This document shows positions 11,338-22,023 of a DNA stretch of 64,000 nt, in pieces (the stretch's first letter is position 1; each line of letters begins with the position of its first letter). Where the stretch lies: positions 13,548,910 to 13,612,909 of the forward strand of contig OY720350.1 of assembly GCA_963082975.1 (NCBI GenBank). The letters run 5' to 3'. This stretch comes from Labia minor (lineage: Eukaryota; Arthropoda; Insecta; Dermaptera; Spongiphoridae). Both the position numbers and the translations under genes were made by a program. Below the pieces are notes generated by a model. The model saw only the letters and a program-made list of their open reading frames with translations. It did no database searches and was not told where the DNA came from.

Positions 11338-12312
11338 TACATAAATATGTGTTCAAAGGGTTAAAAAAAAAATCAAAAATAATTTTCTCAGAAATAATAC
11401 AAAAAAAAAAAAATGTTTTCTGTTATGTTTCCTTTCATATGCGATAGAAGTTAATCAATACAAACAAATCACTTCTTTGTTTGCGAAAGATAAATATAGA
11501 ATAAGAAAAGCGATACCAGATTTCCAGATGCTAACATTAAAGCCATCAAAGTAATGTTTATATAATAGATTTCAATTTTTTTGTAACCATTACAAAGGTA
11601 AGGTTTTCATCGATAACCACTTTTTTTTTGTCTCTTCCCAATAAAATGAACTGAAATCTTAAAGAGTATCTCTTTTTTTTTTAATTAACCTTCATAAATT
11701 TAAATAAATAAACGTAGAACAAATGATAAAATATTGATTAAAAATATTTTTTTATTTGGTATGTAATTTGTTAATAGAGTGTATAATATATTATTCATAT
11801 CATCATTATAAAAATAATTGAAAAAAAGTTAAATTCAAATATATAGGTATATTTATATTATGAAACATTTTTTTTTTTTGTGTAGTAATGTGTTCTTTTA
11901 TTATTAATAAAATACTTTGTATCTCATTCAAAAAGCAATTTATTTAATAATATATTTATATATAACTTCATGAAAATATTTATTTATTTATTTATTTATT
12001 AAGAACAATTGAAAAGTTTTATTGGATAAATCAACAATAATCAGATGAGTTGATTTGTTTAATATGAGATAAAATAGAAATCGATTGAACAATTGATTCG
12101 TTGAATAAAAGTGATTTATACAAAAAAAAAAAAAAAAAAAAAGATTTGGATTTTAAAGACCGATGATTTCATATAAGATTTTATCTCGGGTTTTTACTAA
12201 GGATATGGATATTTTTTATATCTACATATTATGTAAGACACGACTTTTTTTCACTATTGATTATTTATTTATGTTTTGAAAAAAAAAAAATATAATTTTT
12301 TTGTTTTTAATT
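11104..12312. other. AT-rich non-coding DNA
   Basis: Holds a (TA)n tract at about 11285-11334, T-runs, a TTTA array near 11984-12000 and an A-run near 12121-12141. Confidence 0.6.
11285..11334. repeat. (TA)n microsatellite
   Basis: About 25 TA units; cruciform-prone. Confidence 0.9.
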
Positions 12313-13349
12313 TTAGGTTGATGCATAATTATCCTGCGATTATATCGGCGGTTTTTTTTTATCAGTGATTATTAATAATCTTCTCTATTGTTTTAGAAAA
12401 ATGCGTGTCGAGAACCATAGTTATATTCGCCATATTATGCTTTACAACTTCAAGAATGAATGGACACCAGCACAGTCATTTCGCGATCTCAACAAACTTT
12501 TTGGCAAAGGAACAATCATCAAAAGTCACTGTGTATGGAATGGTTTGTCCGTTTCAAATCAGGTGATACCAGCTTGGAGGATAAGCCAAGAAGAGGATGG
12601 CCATCGAATTTCGACGATCAGGCTCTTCTGACAGTTCTGGAATAGGACGACAGTCTGACAACACAAATGCTGACTGAAAAAAACTTGAAAAAGTGTGGAA
12701 ATTCGCTGAATGTAATGTAGGTATAGTTATGAGCTCTCCGACAACAACAAAGTCGATCGCGTTCAAATTTCCATCGAGTAACTGCAGCAAAACTAACAAA
12801 CACCAGTTTTGAAAAAACTTGTAACTGAGGATGTGTCATGGATTCTCTTTAAAAACGTCAAAAGAAAGAAGGTTTGCATTTCGTCAGGTGTTTCTCCCAA
12901 AGAAATACCGAAACCGAAAGCCGATCGCGTTCGAATTTCCATCGAGTTACTGCAGGAAAACGAACAAACACCAGTTTTGAAAAATCTTGTAAATGAGGAT
13001 GTTTCATGGATTCTCTTCAAAAACGTCCAAAGAAAGAAGGTTTGCATTTCGCCAAGTGTTTCTCCCAAAGAAATACCGAAACCGAATAAGTAATAAGACT
13101 ATATGATGTGTGTGGTGTGGAACAGAAGAGAAAACACCTATTAAAATTTTAGTTGAGATCGCGAAATGTATGTGCTGCTCTCCATTTTTTTATTGAAGTT
13201 GTAGAGCATAATATATATACGAAATATAACTATGTTTTTCGAAACCCATTTTTCTAAAACAATAGAGAAGATTATTTTCTTACAAAAATAATAAACTCAC
13301 TGATGAAAAATGTGCCGATATAAACGCCAAATAATTATGCATCAACCAA
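12313..13349 (+). mobile_element. Mariner transposon, nearly full length but inactivated
   Basis: Long inverted termini: both ends read (A/T)GGTTGATGCATAATTAT inward, and the similarity continues through a TCTTCTCTATTG and TTTTAGAAAAATG block, so about 95 bp of each end pair, including the transposase start codon region on the left. TIR sequence resembles the TTAGGTTGGTGC type of Hsmar1-like mariners. Length (~1.04 kb) is close to the usual ~1.3 kb minus an internal loss. The flanking TA duplication is not clean, which fits age. Confidence 0.85.
12401..13093 (+). pseudogene. Mariner transposase pseudogene with tandem internal duplication
   Basis: Begins at the ATG 12401 with a mariner helix-turn-helix (YIRHIMLYNFKN, GKGTIIKSH), then shifts frame near 12530-12550 into WFVRFKSGDTSLEDKP and meets a TAG at about 12643. 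A later open segment (12809-13093) carries the region around the first catalytic Asp (SWILFKNVQRKK, SPKEIPKP). This segment is present twice in tandem: units 12755-12922 and 12923-13090, period 168 bp, i.e. exactly 56 codons, so the duplication kept the frame. The parts holding the second and third catalytic acids are missing or unrecognisable. Cannot make active transposase. Confidence 0.85.
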
Positions 13350-13476
13350 ATAATTTATTAATATTATATTGTTGGTTCATTATACATATTATTACTTTAA
13401 TTGATTGATGATAATTGAAAATGATACCATTGTTTCGCGATGGAATAATAAATTTTAGAGAATTAATACATTAGAT

Positions 13477-13643
13477 CAGTGATTCTCAACCACTGTGCCG
13501 CGAGATTATGAGACTTTTAAACATTTCCGACTTTTTTTCTAAATTTTTTCAATATTTTACACTTTTCTTTTTCTTTGTATGCCGTCAAAATTTTAAACCG
13601 TTAAAAGTGTGCCGCGGTAAAAAAAAAAGGTTGAGAATCACTG
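13477..13643. mobile_element. hAT miniature element (family H1), copy 1
   Basis: Perfect inverted ends CAGTGATTCTCAACC / GGTTGAGAATCACTG and an exact 8-bp target duplication CATTAGAT (13469-13476 and 13644-13651). Internal text GTGCCGCG..TTAAACATTTCCGAC..AAACCGTTAAAAGTGTGCCGCGG is shared with copies at 29943, 43619 and 61641. No coding capacity. Confidence 0.95.
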
Positions 13644-13651
13644 CATTAGAT

Positions 13652-14620
13652 GAAGTAAGAATTTCTTTTTAATTCAATTTTTTAGATTTTTACTAAATTT
13701 TTAGTAAATACGATATCAGATACGAATTGATGGATTGAAAATTCATCTGAATAATATTGTCTCTTGTTATTAGGAAGATATTAAACAATAAAACATTGTT
13801 AATCGTTATAATCTATACTTGGTTAATTTTAGAAAGAAATTAATTTAATGATCTTTTTTTTATTAGTATTAAGGCTATGATTTAATTATAACTGTTTTCG
13901 AACGATTTTCATTTGAAATTTATGAATCCGGAGTTGAGATTTGAATGTTCGGTGTGAACTTCTGGAAAGGAAGGACTATCGTATCATTTTCATAGATCAA
14001 ACGATTCTCAACTTCAGAAAGTCATTCAAGGGAGTTGGAATTGGTCGCTCAATCTGGTTGAGTTTATGAACTAAGATTAATTTTAAGATCGATAGATAGA
14101 AAGGATGATATTCGACCTGAACGATGCCCAAGAAATTGCCCTTCCACGATGAATGTCATTTCCGTAACTCGTAAAAAAAAAACAGTGGAAGAGAATAAAT
14201 AAAATTGATAAACAGAGATAATAAAATGTAAATCTGTCTTTTAATGTAAGTATAGTTATGCAGTTCCAATCCAATATATTATTTACTTAACACCTCGATC
14301 TTGTTTGTAACAAATTAATGAGCTGATCTCTATCCAAAGAAGAGGTTAGTTTAAGTGTGGAAAACTTGAAAGTTAAAGAGTCAAGATAGACTCAGAAAAA
14401 CAAAACAAAAAAACAAATCTATTATTTTAATAGAAGCAGTTAATTTAAGACTCCCAATGGGACAATTTTATTTTAATAGCCTCTAGAAAAATTAAAATTT
14501 AGATTACAAAGTAATAATAAATAAAATAGATAACATTATATAAATGAATGTGAGTGAATTTTTATTTTATATCATCATAATATTATTAATTTAACTATTC
14601 TTATTTTTCTTTCAGTATTT
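13652..14620. other. Non-coding spacer with an unexplained moderately GC-rich patch
   Basis: Mostly AT-rich, but 13915-14160 has clearly more G+C (for example AATCCGGAGTTGAG, GGAGTTGGAATTGG, AACGATGCCCAAG) with no open frame of note and no match to the repeats seen elsewhere in the window. Could be a conserved regulatory element or an old repeat seen once. Confidence 0.4.
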
Positions 14621-14621
14621 T

Positions 14622-15213
14622 TTTTACTATCTGGCCAGAGATAGTATTGCGATCACGAAAATTTTCGATGTCGAGATTTTGATGTTTTTATACGTTTTGA
14701 AGGTTCCTGAATCATTTTCAATAAGGTTGAGAAAAATGTCTGTGTCTGTGTGTGTATATGTGTATGTGTGTATGTATGTAGAAAAGATTACGCAAAAATG
14801 GTTTGAACTAGAAGAATGAAATTTGGTATACGGGCATTATTCAAAATTCGTAATTTTCTATCAACTTTTGAGAAATGTAGCTAATCCGGAAGAGGGTCAT
14901 TACTTACAACGTTTTGATTTTTTTTCCTCTGAAGTGCCCGTAAAAATAAAGATATATGTTTGATAGTTTTTACATGATTAAAAATTGTATAAAACTGCTA
15001 TATATAGAATTTCAGCTTGATTGATTTTTTTAACACTGCAAATCACGCGCCAACACGTGACGTGGCGCCATCAACAAAGAGCCAAACATGCGCTGATTTA
15101 ATAAATATTATTTATTAATTTTAATTTATAATTAATTAAATTTAATTTACAAATAATATATGTTAAATAATCCAATTCAAATTTGCCCGATAGTCGAGTG
15201 GAAACACTCCAGC
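14622..15213 (-). mobile_element. Family-1 repeat, copy 4
   Basis: Minus-strand copy: the 3' palindrome (ACTATCTGGCCAGAGATAGT) is at the left, a GT tract of TGTGTATG type at about 14743-14780, then the core and the CACTCCAGC tip at the right. Nearly full length. Confidence 0.85.
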
Positions 15214-15779
15214 TTTTTGTTTGTAATTGTCACTTTTTCTCTGTCTGTCTTTTTATCAATTCGCAAGAAAGAATATTGTCTTTTTTTATTCAATCACTCT
15301 AACATTTATTTATTATGATAATACAATTAATTGAGACTGAGCAAACAAATTTTAAGATCGTGTTTCATGGCATCGTTACTCATCATTTAGTTATGCTTTG
15401 CTGCACTCCAGATGGGAACATTTCCACATTTCTTCGATTTTTATTTAATAGATTCAACGAATTGAAACGTTTTAAATGTCAAGCAGATATAAATAAAGAA
15501 ATATATATATATAAATGTTTTAACGCGATCTCTTTGCATTCATCGTTAATTTATTTCTTAAAAAAAATATTTAGCTCATATATTTAAAATGAAATATATT
15601 AAAAAAAATATACGTTTTCTTAGAAAATGAAGATTCATTTTAACAAATGCTTATTATTCTTAATTATTTATCTAGTATATGTATTATCAATAGTTCACTC
15701 ACTCTCAATAGCTGTTTTTTTTTATTTGGCTAAGATAAATAGATTTGTTTTAAGCTAAGAAATTTGACTTCAGTTTGGA
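15214..15779. other. AT-rich non-coding DNA
   Basis: A frame of about 90 codons at 15315-15587 (ATG start, Cys- and Phe-rich) is open, but its codon content follows the local base composition and I recognise nothing in it, so I do not call it a gene. Confidence 0.45.
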
Positions 15780-15781
15780 TA

Positions 15782-16263
15782 CGAGGACAGGTCAATACGT
15801 CCGTGACTTTTTAAATTTTCCTTCTCTTAAATGAAATGACAACAATGCTCCTGTCAGGAGGCAACTATCAGCTGACTCCTGTAGAATTTTGAACCAGCTG
15901 AGTGTTTAAGTTTTTATTTGACATCCATTAATAGCAGATTGGATCGTGATTGGAGAAGAAATCAGAAAAAAGTGAAATTCCATGAAAATCCATGAATTGG
16001 GATACGAATTGCTCCATCATTCGCCCTATTCTCCGGATTTAGCCCCGGGTGAGTATTTCTTGTTTCCAAACCTAAAGAGATTTGACTCAAACAATGAAAT
16101 AATATAACAAACAAATACGTATTTTGATGTCCTCGACAAATCTTATTTTTTGGAAGGGATAAAAAAATTGGAGAACGTTGAACGAAGGAGACTACGTAGA
16201 AAAATAAAATAATTTCTACCCAACAAACTGCGTTTCATTCAAAAATTCACAGACTTATAATCG
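15782..16263 (+). mobile_element. Non-autonomous mariner derivative (group M2), copy 1
   Basis: TA on both sides (15780-15781, 16264-16265). Left end CGAGGACAGGTCAATACGTCC, right end with TTCATTCAAAAATTCACAGAC. Encodes a remnant of the mariner C-terminal half: HELGYELLHHSPYSPDLAP then EYFLFPNLKRF, i.e. the region holding the third catalytic Asp position (here PG-E rather than PS-D). The N-terminal half is deleted. Sister copy at 18385-18864. Confidence 0.85.
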
Positions 16264-16265
16264 TA

Positions 16266-17064
16266 TAATTAATTAATAGTTTTATTTTTATGTTAAAAAT
16301 AATTATTGAATTAAATCTTTATTTATTTAATTTTTTTAAATTATTTCATAAATAGTATTATTTTATATTTACAATTAAATTTAAATTTTCACATAATTTT
16401 TTAAATAGATTTTTAAAATAGATTAATAAAACAAAATAATAAAACATTTATGTATAATAAATTAAAATTAAAGAATAGAAATTGAAATCTATTTTCCATA
16501 AATGAATGAATAATTTTTGATGTTTAAATTGAAAATCAAGTGAAAATTGATTTTATTTATTTTTATTTATGAAAAATAAAATAAAAAGCTATTGGACCAT
16601 GCAAGTGTATGTAAAACAATTAGAATCAGGTCATTGGCTCCAATGTATTAATTGAATGCAAATATAAATTTAATATATCTCTATAATTAAAGATTTGCCT
16701 AAAGATAGTAAAATAGAAAGTAAATAATGATGCTATCGGTTTTTGAAATTTTCTTTTGTATATTACAATAAATTAATTAGATCAAAATAAAAAAAAACTA
16801 TATTAAATTGATAAGCATGTTGAAACCTTGTAAAATATATAGAAAGTATTAATTTTAAGAAATATATTGAATATGAATTTCTAATACTTTTTTTTTTAAT
16901 TAGGAAAATATATCAATATCGACTTTTCTAATTAAAGTGATTTATAGGTAGAAAGAAATTAGAAATAGTAGAGATCAAGCATGAAAAGTAAAAAAGAAAG
17001 TGAAATAATAATAAAAATAAAATATATAAGTATATCAAACATATATATAATGAATTATTTTAAT
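16266..17064. other. AT-rich non-coding DNA
   Basis: Nothing recognisable. Confidence 0.55.
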
Positions 17065-17068
17065 TTAA

Positions 17069-17149
17069 CACGTTCCCGTCGGTATGTACCACCGGTGGCT
17101 CTTCCCGCTACATAAAATAAATACGAATTATGGAGCCGGCGGGAACGTG
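17069..17149 (-). mobile_element. 81-bp piggyBac-like miniature element, copy 2
   Basis: Flanked by TTAA at 17065-17068 and 17150-17153. Ends CACGTTCCCGTCGG and, inverted, CACGTTCCCGCCGGC; internal ACCACCGGTGGCTC palindrome. Same length as the copy at 6436-6516 but reversed. Confidence 0.8.
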
Positions 17150-17153
17150 TTAA

Positions 17154-17580
17154 ATAAAATATTTAAAAGAGTGAGAATACATTCTCTATTATAATACATG
17201 ATAATCTATAATAAAATTGTTGTATTTTGAATATTTTCTTTAAAAGAAATATGTCAGTTGCAGGTTAATTTAATTTTTTAAAAATCCTATAATTATTACT
17301 TGATATAAAATACACCATAAATAATAAATGAAATGTTGAGTATCCCATTATTAATGAGTTATCCATCATTTTATAACCAACAATTCCGCGTTGCATGTTT
17401 TCTATCTATTACATATACGTCAATGTAATTTCTTTAATTAATCTCTTATTTTTTAAATGACTACTCAATTGAATAAATTTTCCATATATGCATAGATTAA
17501 TTTTGTTTTTCATTTCTTTTAAAATAAAACTGAAAATAAATAAATAAATATATAGAGAAGTATAGTCTAAACCTCTAAAC
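17154..17580. other. AT-rich non-coding DNA
   Basis: Nothing recognisable apart from short TAAA/ATA runs near the right end. Confidence 0.5.
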
Positions 17581-17830
17581 TATAGGTTCCCAAACTTTTT
17601 TGTGTCGTAAACCCCTTGCCATGTTTTTCGGTTTTGGGTAGAACCCCTCAATTGATTTTGAATTTTTATAAAAAAAATTTTACTCTTTTTTTAGAGCCTT
17701 ATTGAAAAATCAAAAATGTTTTAAGAGCCATGTCGGAATAGATCCCAATTTTCATTTCATGGACCCCCAAATTTGTTATTCGCTGCCAAAGACCCCTAGG
17801 GGTCGATATAGCCCACTTTGGGAACCACTG
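17581..17830. mobile_element. hAT miniature element (family H2)
   Basis: Ends TATAGGTTCCCAAACTTTT and, inverted, CAGTGGTTCCCAAAGTGGG; the CAGTGGTTCCCAAA type terminus is typical of hAT. A partial 8-bp duplication (CTCTAAAC / GTCTAACT, 6 of 8) is visible. Internal sequence GTAAACCCCTTGCC and GACCCCTAGGGGTC is G+C-rich relative to the flanks. Confidence 0.8.
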
Positions 17831-17841
17831 GTCTAACTTTA

Positions 17842-17866
17842 TTCACACACACACACACACACACAA
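17842..17866. repeat. (CA)n microsatellite
   Basis: About 11 CA units, here outside any family-1 element. Confidence 0.85.
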
Positions 17867-18382
17867 AGTTGTCAAATACTGTGCATTAGAGTCAAATTAG
17901 ATGGATTAATATTTGAAAATTATGCCACCATTTGTGCCAACTTGTAATGCCTTTTCAACTTTTTACCATAGAGCTAGTACTTTGACAATTATTTATAGCA
18001 GGAGAATGAGGATTGGTCATTTCTCGTACCACCCACCACCATTCGCTTCAATCATTATCCCCTGGGATCAATGAATAAAAAAAAACCTGTGATTAAAAAG
18101 ACCGGAGATGCTTTGATTTATTTTTTTGATTTTTTTTTTTTTGTTTGTTTTTTTAGAATACTAGGATATTTGAAAACGCCTAGATCGTGATACCCTGGTT
18201 AATAATTTATAATCATTGAATTATACTGCTCACATGGGCATAAAGTGATAATAAAAAGAATTATTCGTTGAATAAAATATTATTATTGAGAAATCCTAAA
18301 GCAGAAATGATTGAAAACTCTCTCCCAGAATTATTGAATGATCTCGATCAACAAATTTTCAAGATTATTTAAAATTAAATAA
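17867..18382. other. Non-coding spacer
   Basis: AT-rich with a slightly more mixed patch at 17995-18065; no gene seen. Confidence 0.5.
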
Positions 18383-18384
18383 TA

Positions 18385-18864
18385 TGACGGCAGGTCAATA
18401 ATCCCGTGACTTTGAATTTCCCGTCACTTAAATGAAATGACAACACTGCTCCTGTCAGCAGGCAACTATCAGTTGACTCCTGTCGAAATTTGAGCCAACT
18501 GGGTCTTGTAGTTTTTGTTTGATATCGATTAATAGGAGACGAGATTTGAGAAGAAAAAAGAGAAAATCCATGAATTGGGATATGAATTGCTCCTTTGCTT
18601 CTCCGGCTTTAGCTCCGAGTGACTATTTCTTGTTTCCTAACCTGAAGAAATGGCTTGGCTGAAAGGGATTTGAGTCCAACGATGAAATCATCTCGCAAAG
18701 AAATACCTATTTTGGTGTCCTCGGCAAATCTTATTTTTTGGAAGGGATAGAAAAATTGTAGAGTAGTTGGACGAAGTGGAGAAGACTACGTTGTAAAATA
18801 ATATAATTTTTTTAACCAAAAACTTGTGTTTCATTCAAAAAGACACGGACTTGACCAGCCTTCA
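18385..18864 (+). mobile_element. Non-autonomous mariner derivative (group M2), copy 2
   Basis: TA-flanked (18383-18384, 18865-18866). Left end TGACGGCAGGTCAATAATCCC; right end inverted TGAAGGCTGGTCAAGTCC. Carries the same 5' scrap as copy 1 (AACACTGCTCCTGTCAGC) joined to the C-terminal transposase remnant with HELGYELLL, LAPSDYFLFPNLKKW and SYFLEGIEKL followed by a stop. Here the PSD residue at the third catalytic position is kept. Confidence 0.85.
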
Positions 18865-19582
18865 TAATTAAAAAAGATAAAATTAATAAATTGATCAATT
18901 ATTTTTATTTTTATTTATTTATTTATTTATTTTTTGAGATATTAAATTTAAATACCAGTCATTTCAATGGAAAATCATGTTTAATTAAATAAAGGAATTT
19001 GTTTGATAAGAATAGAGGAGTAGAAATGGTAGAAAGGACATAAGGAATGTTTCTAATTAGATTTAGAAGGGATAAGGTTGATTAGAGAAGTGGGTGTCAC
19101 ATATCAAATAGTTTACTAGAGCAGTGGTTCTTAAACTGTGGTCCGCGGACCCCTGGGGGTCCGCGAAGCCTTTACTGGGGGTCCGCGGTCCTCGGAAAAA
19201 AATCATCGTAAAAATATATACATATATAAATATTTAAAGTTCATTGTTTAACTATATCCTCCTAGAGAATTACGGCTATAATTTAATACTATTAATAATA
19301 CTATTTTATTTTATTAAATTGATAATTATGTCAATTAATTTTTTGTGAATAAATAAACATATATAAAAAACTATATATAAAATTTGAATTTTCATCCATT
19401 CATTCATTTAAAATCATTTTTCGATTGTTCCTTTAAAATAACCCCTCTTAGGGGCTCGGAAGGGGAGGCATATAAGGGAATTTTCTTTCACTTTGTTATT
19501 GGGGAAAACCAGGGGAGGGGACAGTCTTACCCGGAAAAACCCAAATTGTCAGCGTCCACTCTGGGGTTTTAAACAGTTTTAA

Positions 19583-19700
19583 AGCAAATGTTAATTATAA
19601 GTTCATTTCTCAACGAGTTGTATCTTTAAATTATTTTTATTAATGTTAATTATAAGTTCATTTCTCAACGAGTTGTATCTTTAAATTATTTTTATTAATT
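19583..19700. repeat. Tandem duplication, unit about 57 bp, inside the hAT leader
   Basis: The segment beginning TGTTAATTATAAGTTCATT and ending in TTTTTATTAA is present twice head to tail with no visible difference, so the duplication is recent. Confidence 0.9.
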
Positions 19701-19879
19701 TAATTAATTATAATTAAATTATAGCTAATAATAGTTTATTATAGCTAATAATTTTTTTTAATTTTTAGTGTAATTTGCATGATCATTATTTTATAAAAAC
19801 ACTAAACACATTTTGCAATTTCCCAGAAAGGCTGTTTTTGAGAGTAAGTATAAGTTAGTTTTATGAATAAAAAATATTT

Positions 19880-20090
19880 ATTTTAATAATATTTTAGAAT
19901 CAAATTACGAAATTAATAATATTTTAGAATCAAATTACGAAATATATTTATTATATAAATTAATATTCATTTAAAATGATATTAAATCATTTATTTAAAA
20001 TGATTTAAAACATTTATTAAAATGATTTAAAACATTCATTTAAAATGATATTAAAACATTCATTTAAAATCATATTAAAACATAGCTAGT
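19880..20090. repeat. Further short tandem duplications in the hAT leader
   Basis: AATATTTTAGAATCAAATTA repeats at about 19890-19940, and a CATTTAAAATGATATTAAAA unit repeats with variation about five times at 19970-20085. Together with the 57-bp duplication this leader looks prone to slippage. Confidence 0.85.
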
Positions 20091-20172
20091 AAATAATAAT
20101 TCGTTATATTTATATTATATTTATATCATATTTATATTATTGTAGTTCAATGTTAATAAATTACTCCATAAA

Positions 20173-22023
20173 ATGGATCGTTGGCTACAAACTGGTTCAA
20201 CACAGAAACGGAAAGAATCAGATGATGAGGCATCAACAGCAAACTCTACCAAGAAACGAAAATATTCGGATGATTATTTATCATTTGGATTTACTTATAT
20301 TTGCAACAATGATGTGGAAAGACCAGTCTGCGTTCTATGTCAGGAAAGTTTATCCAATGAAAGTATGAAACCTGCTAATCTCAGACGTCATTTACAAACA
20401 AAGCACAGCGAGCATGTTAGTAAGTCTATCGAATTTTTTAAAATGAAAAAAGAAGAACTTAATTCAAGTCAGAAATTGATGGTAAAGACGGGATCTGGTG
20501 GTATGAGTAAGAAAGCAGTAATGGCATCATATGAAGTAGCTCTACTTATTGCTAAAGCAGGAAAGCCGCATAATATAGCAGAGCAATTAATTCTTCCTGC
20601 TACAAAAGTAATTACAAATATAATGTTAGGAACTAAAGCAGCAAACGATATAAATTTGATTTCATTATCAAATGATACGGTTAAGAATAGGATTGAAGAC
20701 ATGTCATGTAATATAAAAGAAGAATTAATATCGAGAGTGCGCAAAAGTCACTATTACTCATTACAATTGGATGAAAGTACTGATGTCACTAATAATGCCA
20801 ATTTGTTAGCTTTCATTAGATATGAGTTTGAAAATCAAATACAAGAAGATGTATTGTTTTGTGATTCACTACCTTCACGAACGACAGCTAATGACATATT
20901 TAACAGTTTGAATAATTTTATAACCGAAAATGAAATAGAGTGGCCAAAATGTGTTGGAATTTGCACTGATGGTGCTCGTGCAATGTCAGGTACAAGAACT
21001 GGATTGATTGCTCTTATTAAAAATGTTGCGCCTCAGGTTGTTTGGAATCATTGCTGCATTCACAGAGAATCATTAGCAGCCAAAAATATGTCACCAGATT
21101 TGAAAAGAACATTAGACGAAGTAGTTAAAATTGTCAATTTCATTAAGGCTCGTCCACTTAATTCCAGAGTTTTTAAAATTTTGTGTGAGGAAATGGGTAG
21201 TCAACATACACATTTATTATTACATACAGATGTACGTTGGTTGTCCCGCGGGAAAGTACTCATTCGCCTTTTTGAGCTTCGAGATGAAATACGATTGTTT
21301 TTAATAGATGCGCATTTTGAACTGACCGAATGTTTCAATGATTTTATCTGGTTAGCTAAGGTGGCTTACTTGACTGATATTTTTACAAAATTGAACGAAC
21401 TTAATTTGAGCCTGCAAGGTACTGTTGTAAATATATTTAAAGTTGAAGATAAAATAGAAGCAATGATTAAAAAAATCGACTTGTGGTCGAAACGCATCCA
21501 GAACGGTGTATATGAGTCTTTTCCAACTCTCAATGATTTCATAGAAAGCTCCAGTGAAAAATTGCTTAATCAAACGCGTCAATTATTTGTTGAACATTTA
21601 ATTACTTTGAAAAGCAACTTCAGGAAGTATTTTTCTACTCCTGATCCTTGCAATAACTGGATCAGAGATCCATTTAATATGGAAATTACAAATGCTAAAC
21701 ATTTATCTGCACCTGAACAAGATATTCTCGTGGAATTATCATGTGATACAACTTATAAACTAAAATTTAACAAAACTGAATTGAGCAACTTTTGGTTACT
21801 TCTCAGGTCAGATTATCCTGCGCTTGCAAATAAAGCACTTCAACACTTGATTCCATTCTGCACAACATATTTATGCGAACAAGCTTTTTCGGTACTATTT
21901 TATATTAAGTCTAAATATAGAAACAAATTAAATGTAGAGCCGGATCTTAGATTAAAAGTTTCCAATATTAAGCCAGATATTGAGATTCTTGTTTCAAGAA
22001 AACAACTGCATACATCTCATTAA
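20173..22023 (+). CDS. hAT transposase with BED zinc finger (ZBED5/FAM200-like)
   Basis: 616 residues, no stops, start ATG at 20173. A basic N-terminus (TKKRK) precedes a BED-type finger with Cys53, Cys56, His73 and His78 (PVCVLCQ and LRRHLQTKH). The RNase-H-like core shows LQLDESTDV with Asp200, GICTDGARAM with Asp266 and NHCCIHRE; LHTDVRWLSRGKVL follows, and the C-terminal hAT dimerisation region contains FCTTYLCEQAFS with the expected catalytic Glu569. These three acids match the D-D-E set of hAT transposases. It would bind the element's own ends and cut and paste it, acting in the nucleus. Length fits the ZBED5/SCAND3-like group. No introns are needed. The closest recognised group is a family-level judgement from motifs, not a search result. 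Upstream, about 1 kb of AT-rich sequence with several tandem duplications separates the left terminus from the ATG. Confidence 0.95.
   Translation: MDRWLQTGSTQKRKESDDEASTANSTKKRKYSDDYLSFGFTYICNNDVERPVCVLCQESLSNESMKPANLRRHLQTKHSEHVSKSIEFFKMKKEELNSSQKLMVKTGSGGMSKKAVMASYEVALLIAKAGKPHNIAEQLILPATKVITNIMLGTKAANDINLISLSNDTVKNRIEDMSCNIKEELISRVRKSHYYSLQLDESTDVTNNANLLAFIRYEFENQIQEDVLFCDSLPSRTTANDIFNSLNNFITENEIEWPKCVGICTDGARAMSGTRTGLIALIKNVAPQVVWNHCCIHRESLAAKNMSPDLKRTLDEVVKIVNFIKARPLNSRVFKILCEEMGSQHTHLLLHTDVRWLSRGKVLIRLFELRDEIRLFLIDAHFELTECFNDFIWLAKVAYLTDIFTKLNELNLSLQGTVVNIFKVEDKIEAMIKKIDLWSKRIQNGVYESFPTLNDFIESSSEKLLNQTRQLFVEHLITLKSNFRKYFSTPDPCNNWIRDPFNMEITNAKHLSAPEQDILVELSCDTTYKLKFNKTELSNFWLLLRSDYPALANKALQHLIPFCTTYLCEQAFSVLFYIKSKYRNKLNVEPDLRLKVSNIKPDIEILVSRKQLHTSH

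Noticed and set aside
20469..20744. Minus-strand frames under the hAT transposase
   Set aside because: Antisense shadows of the strongly supported transposase gene.
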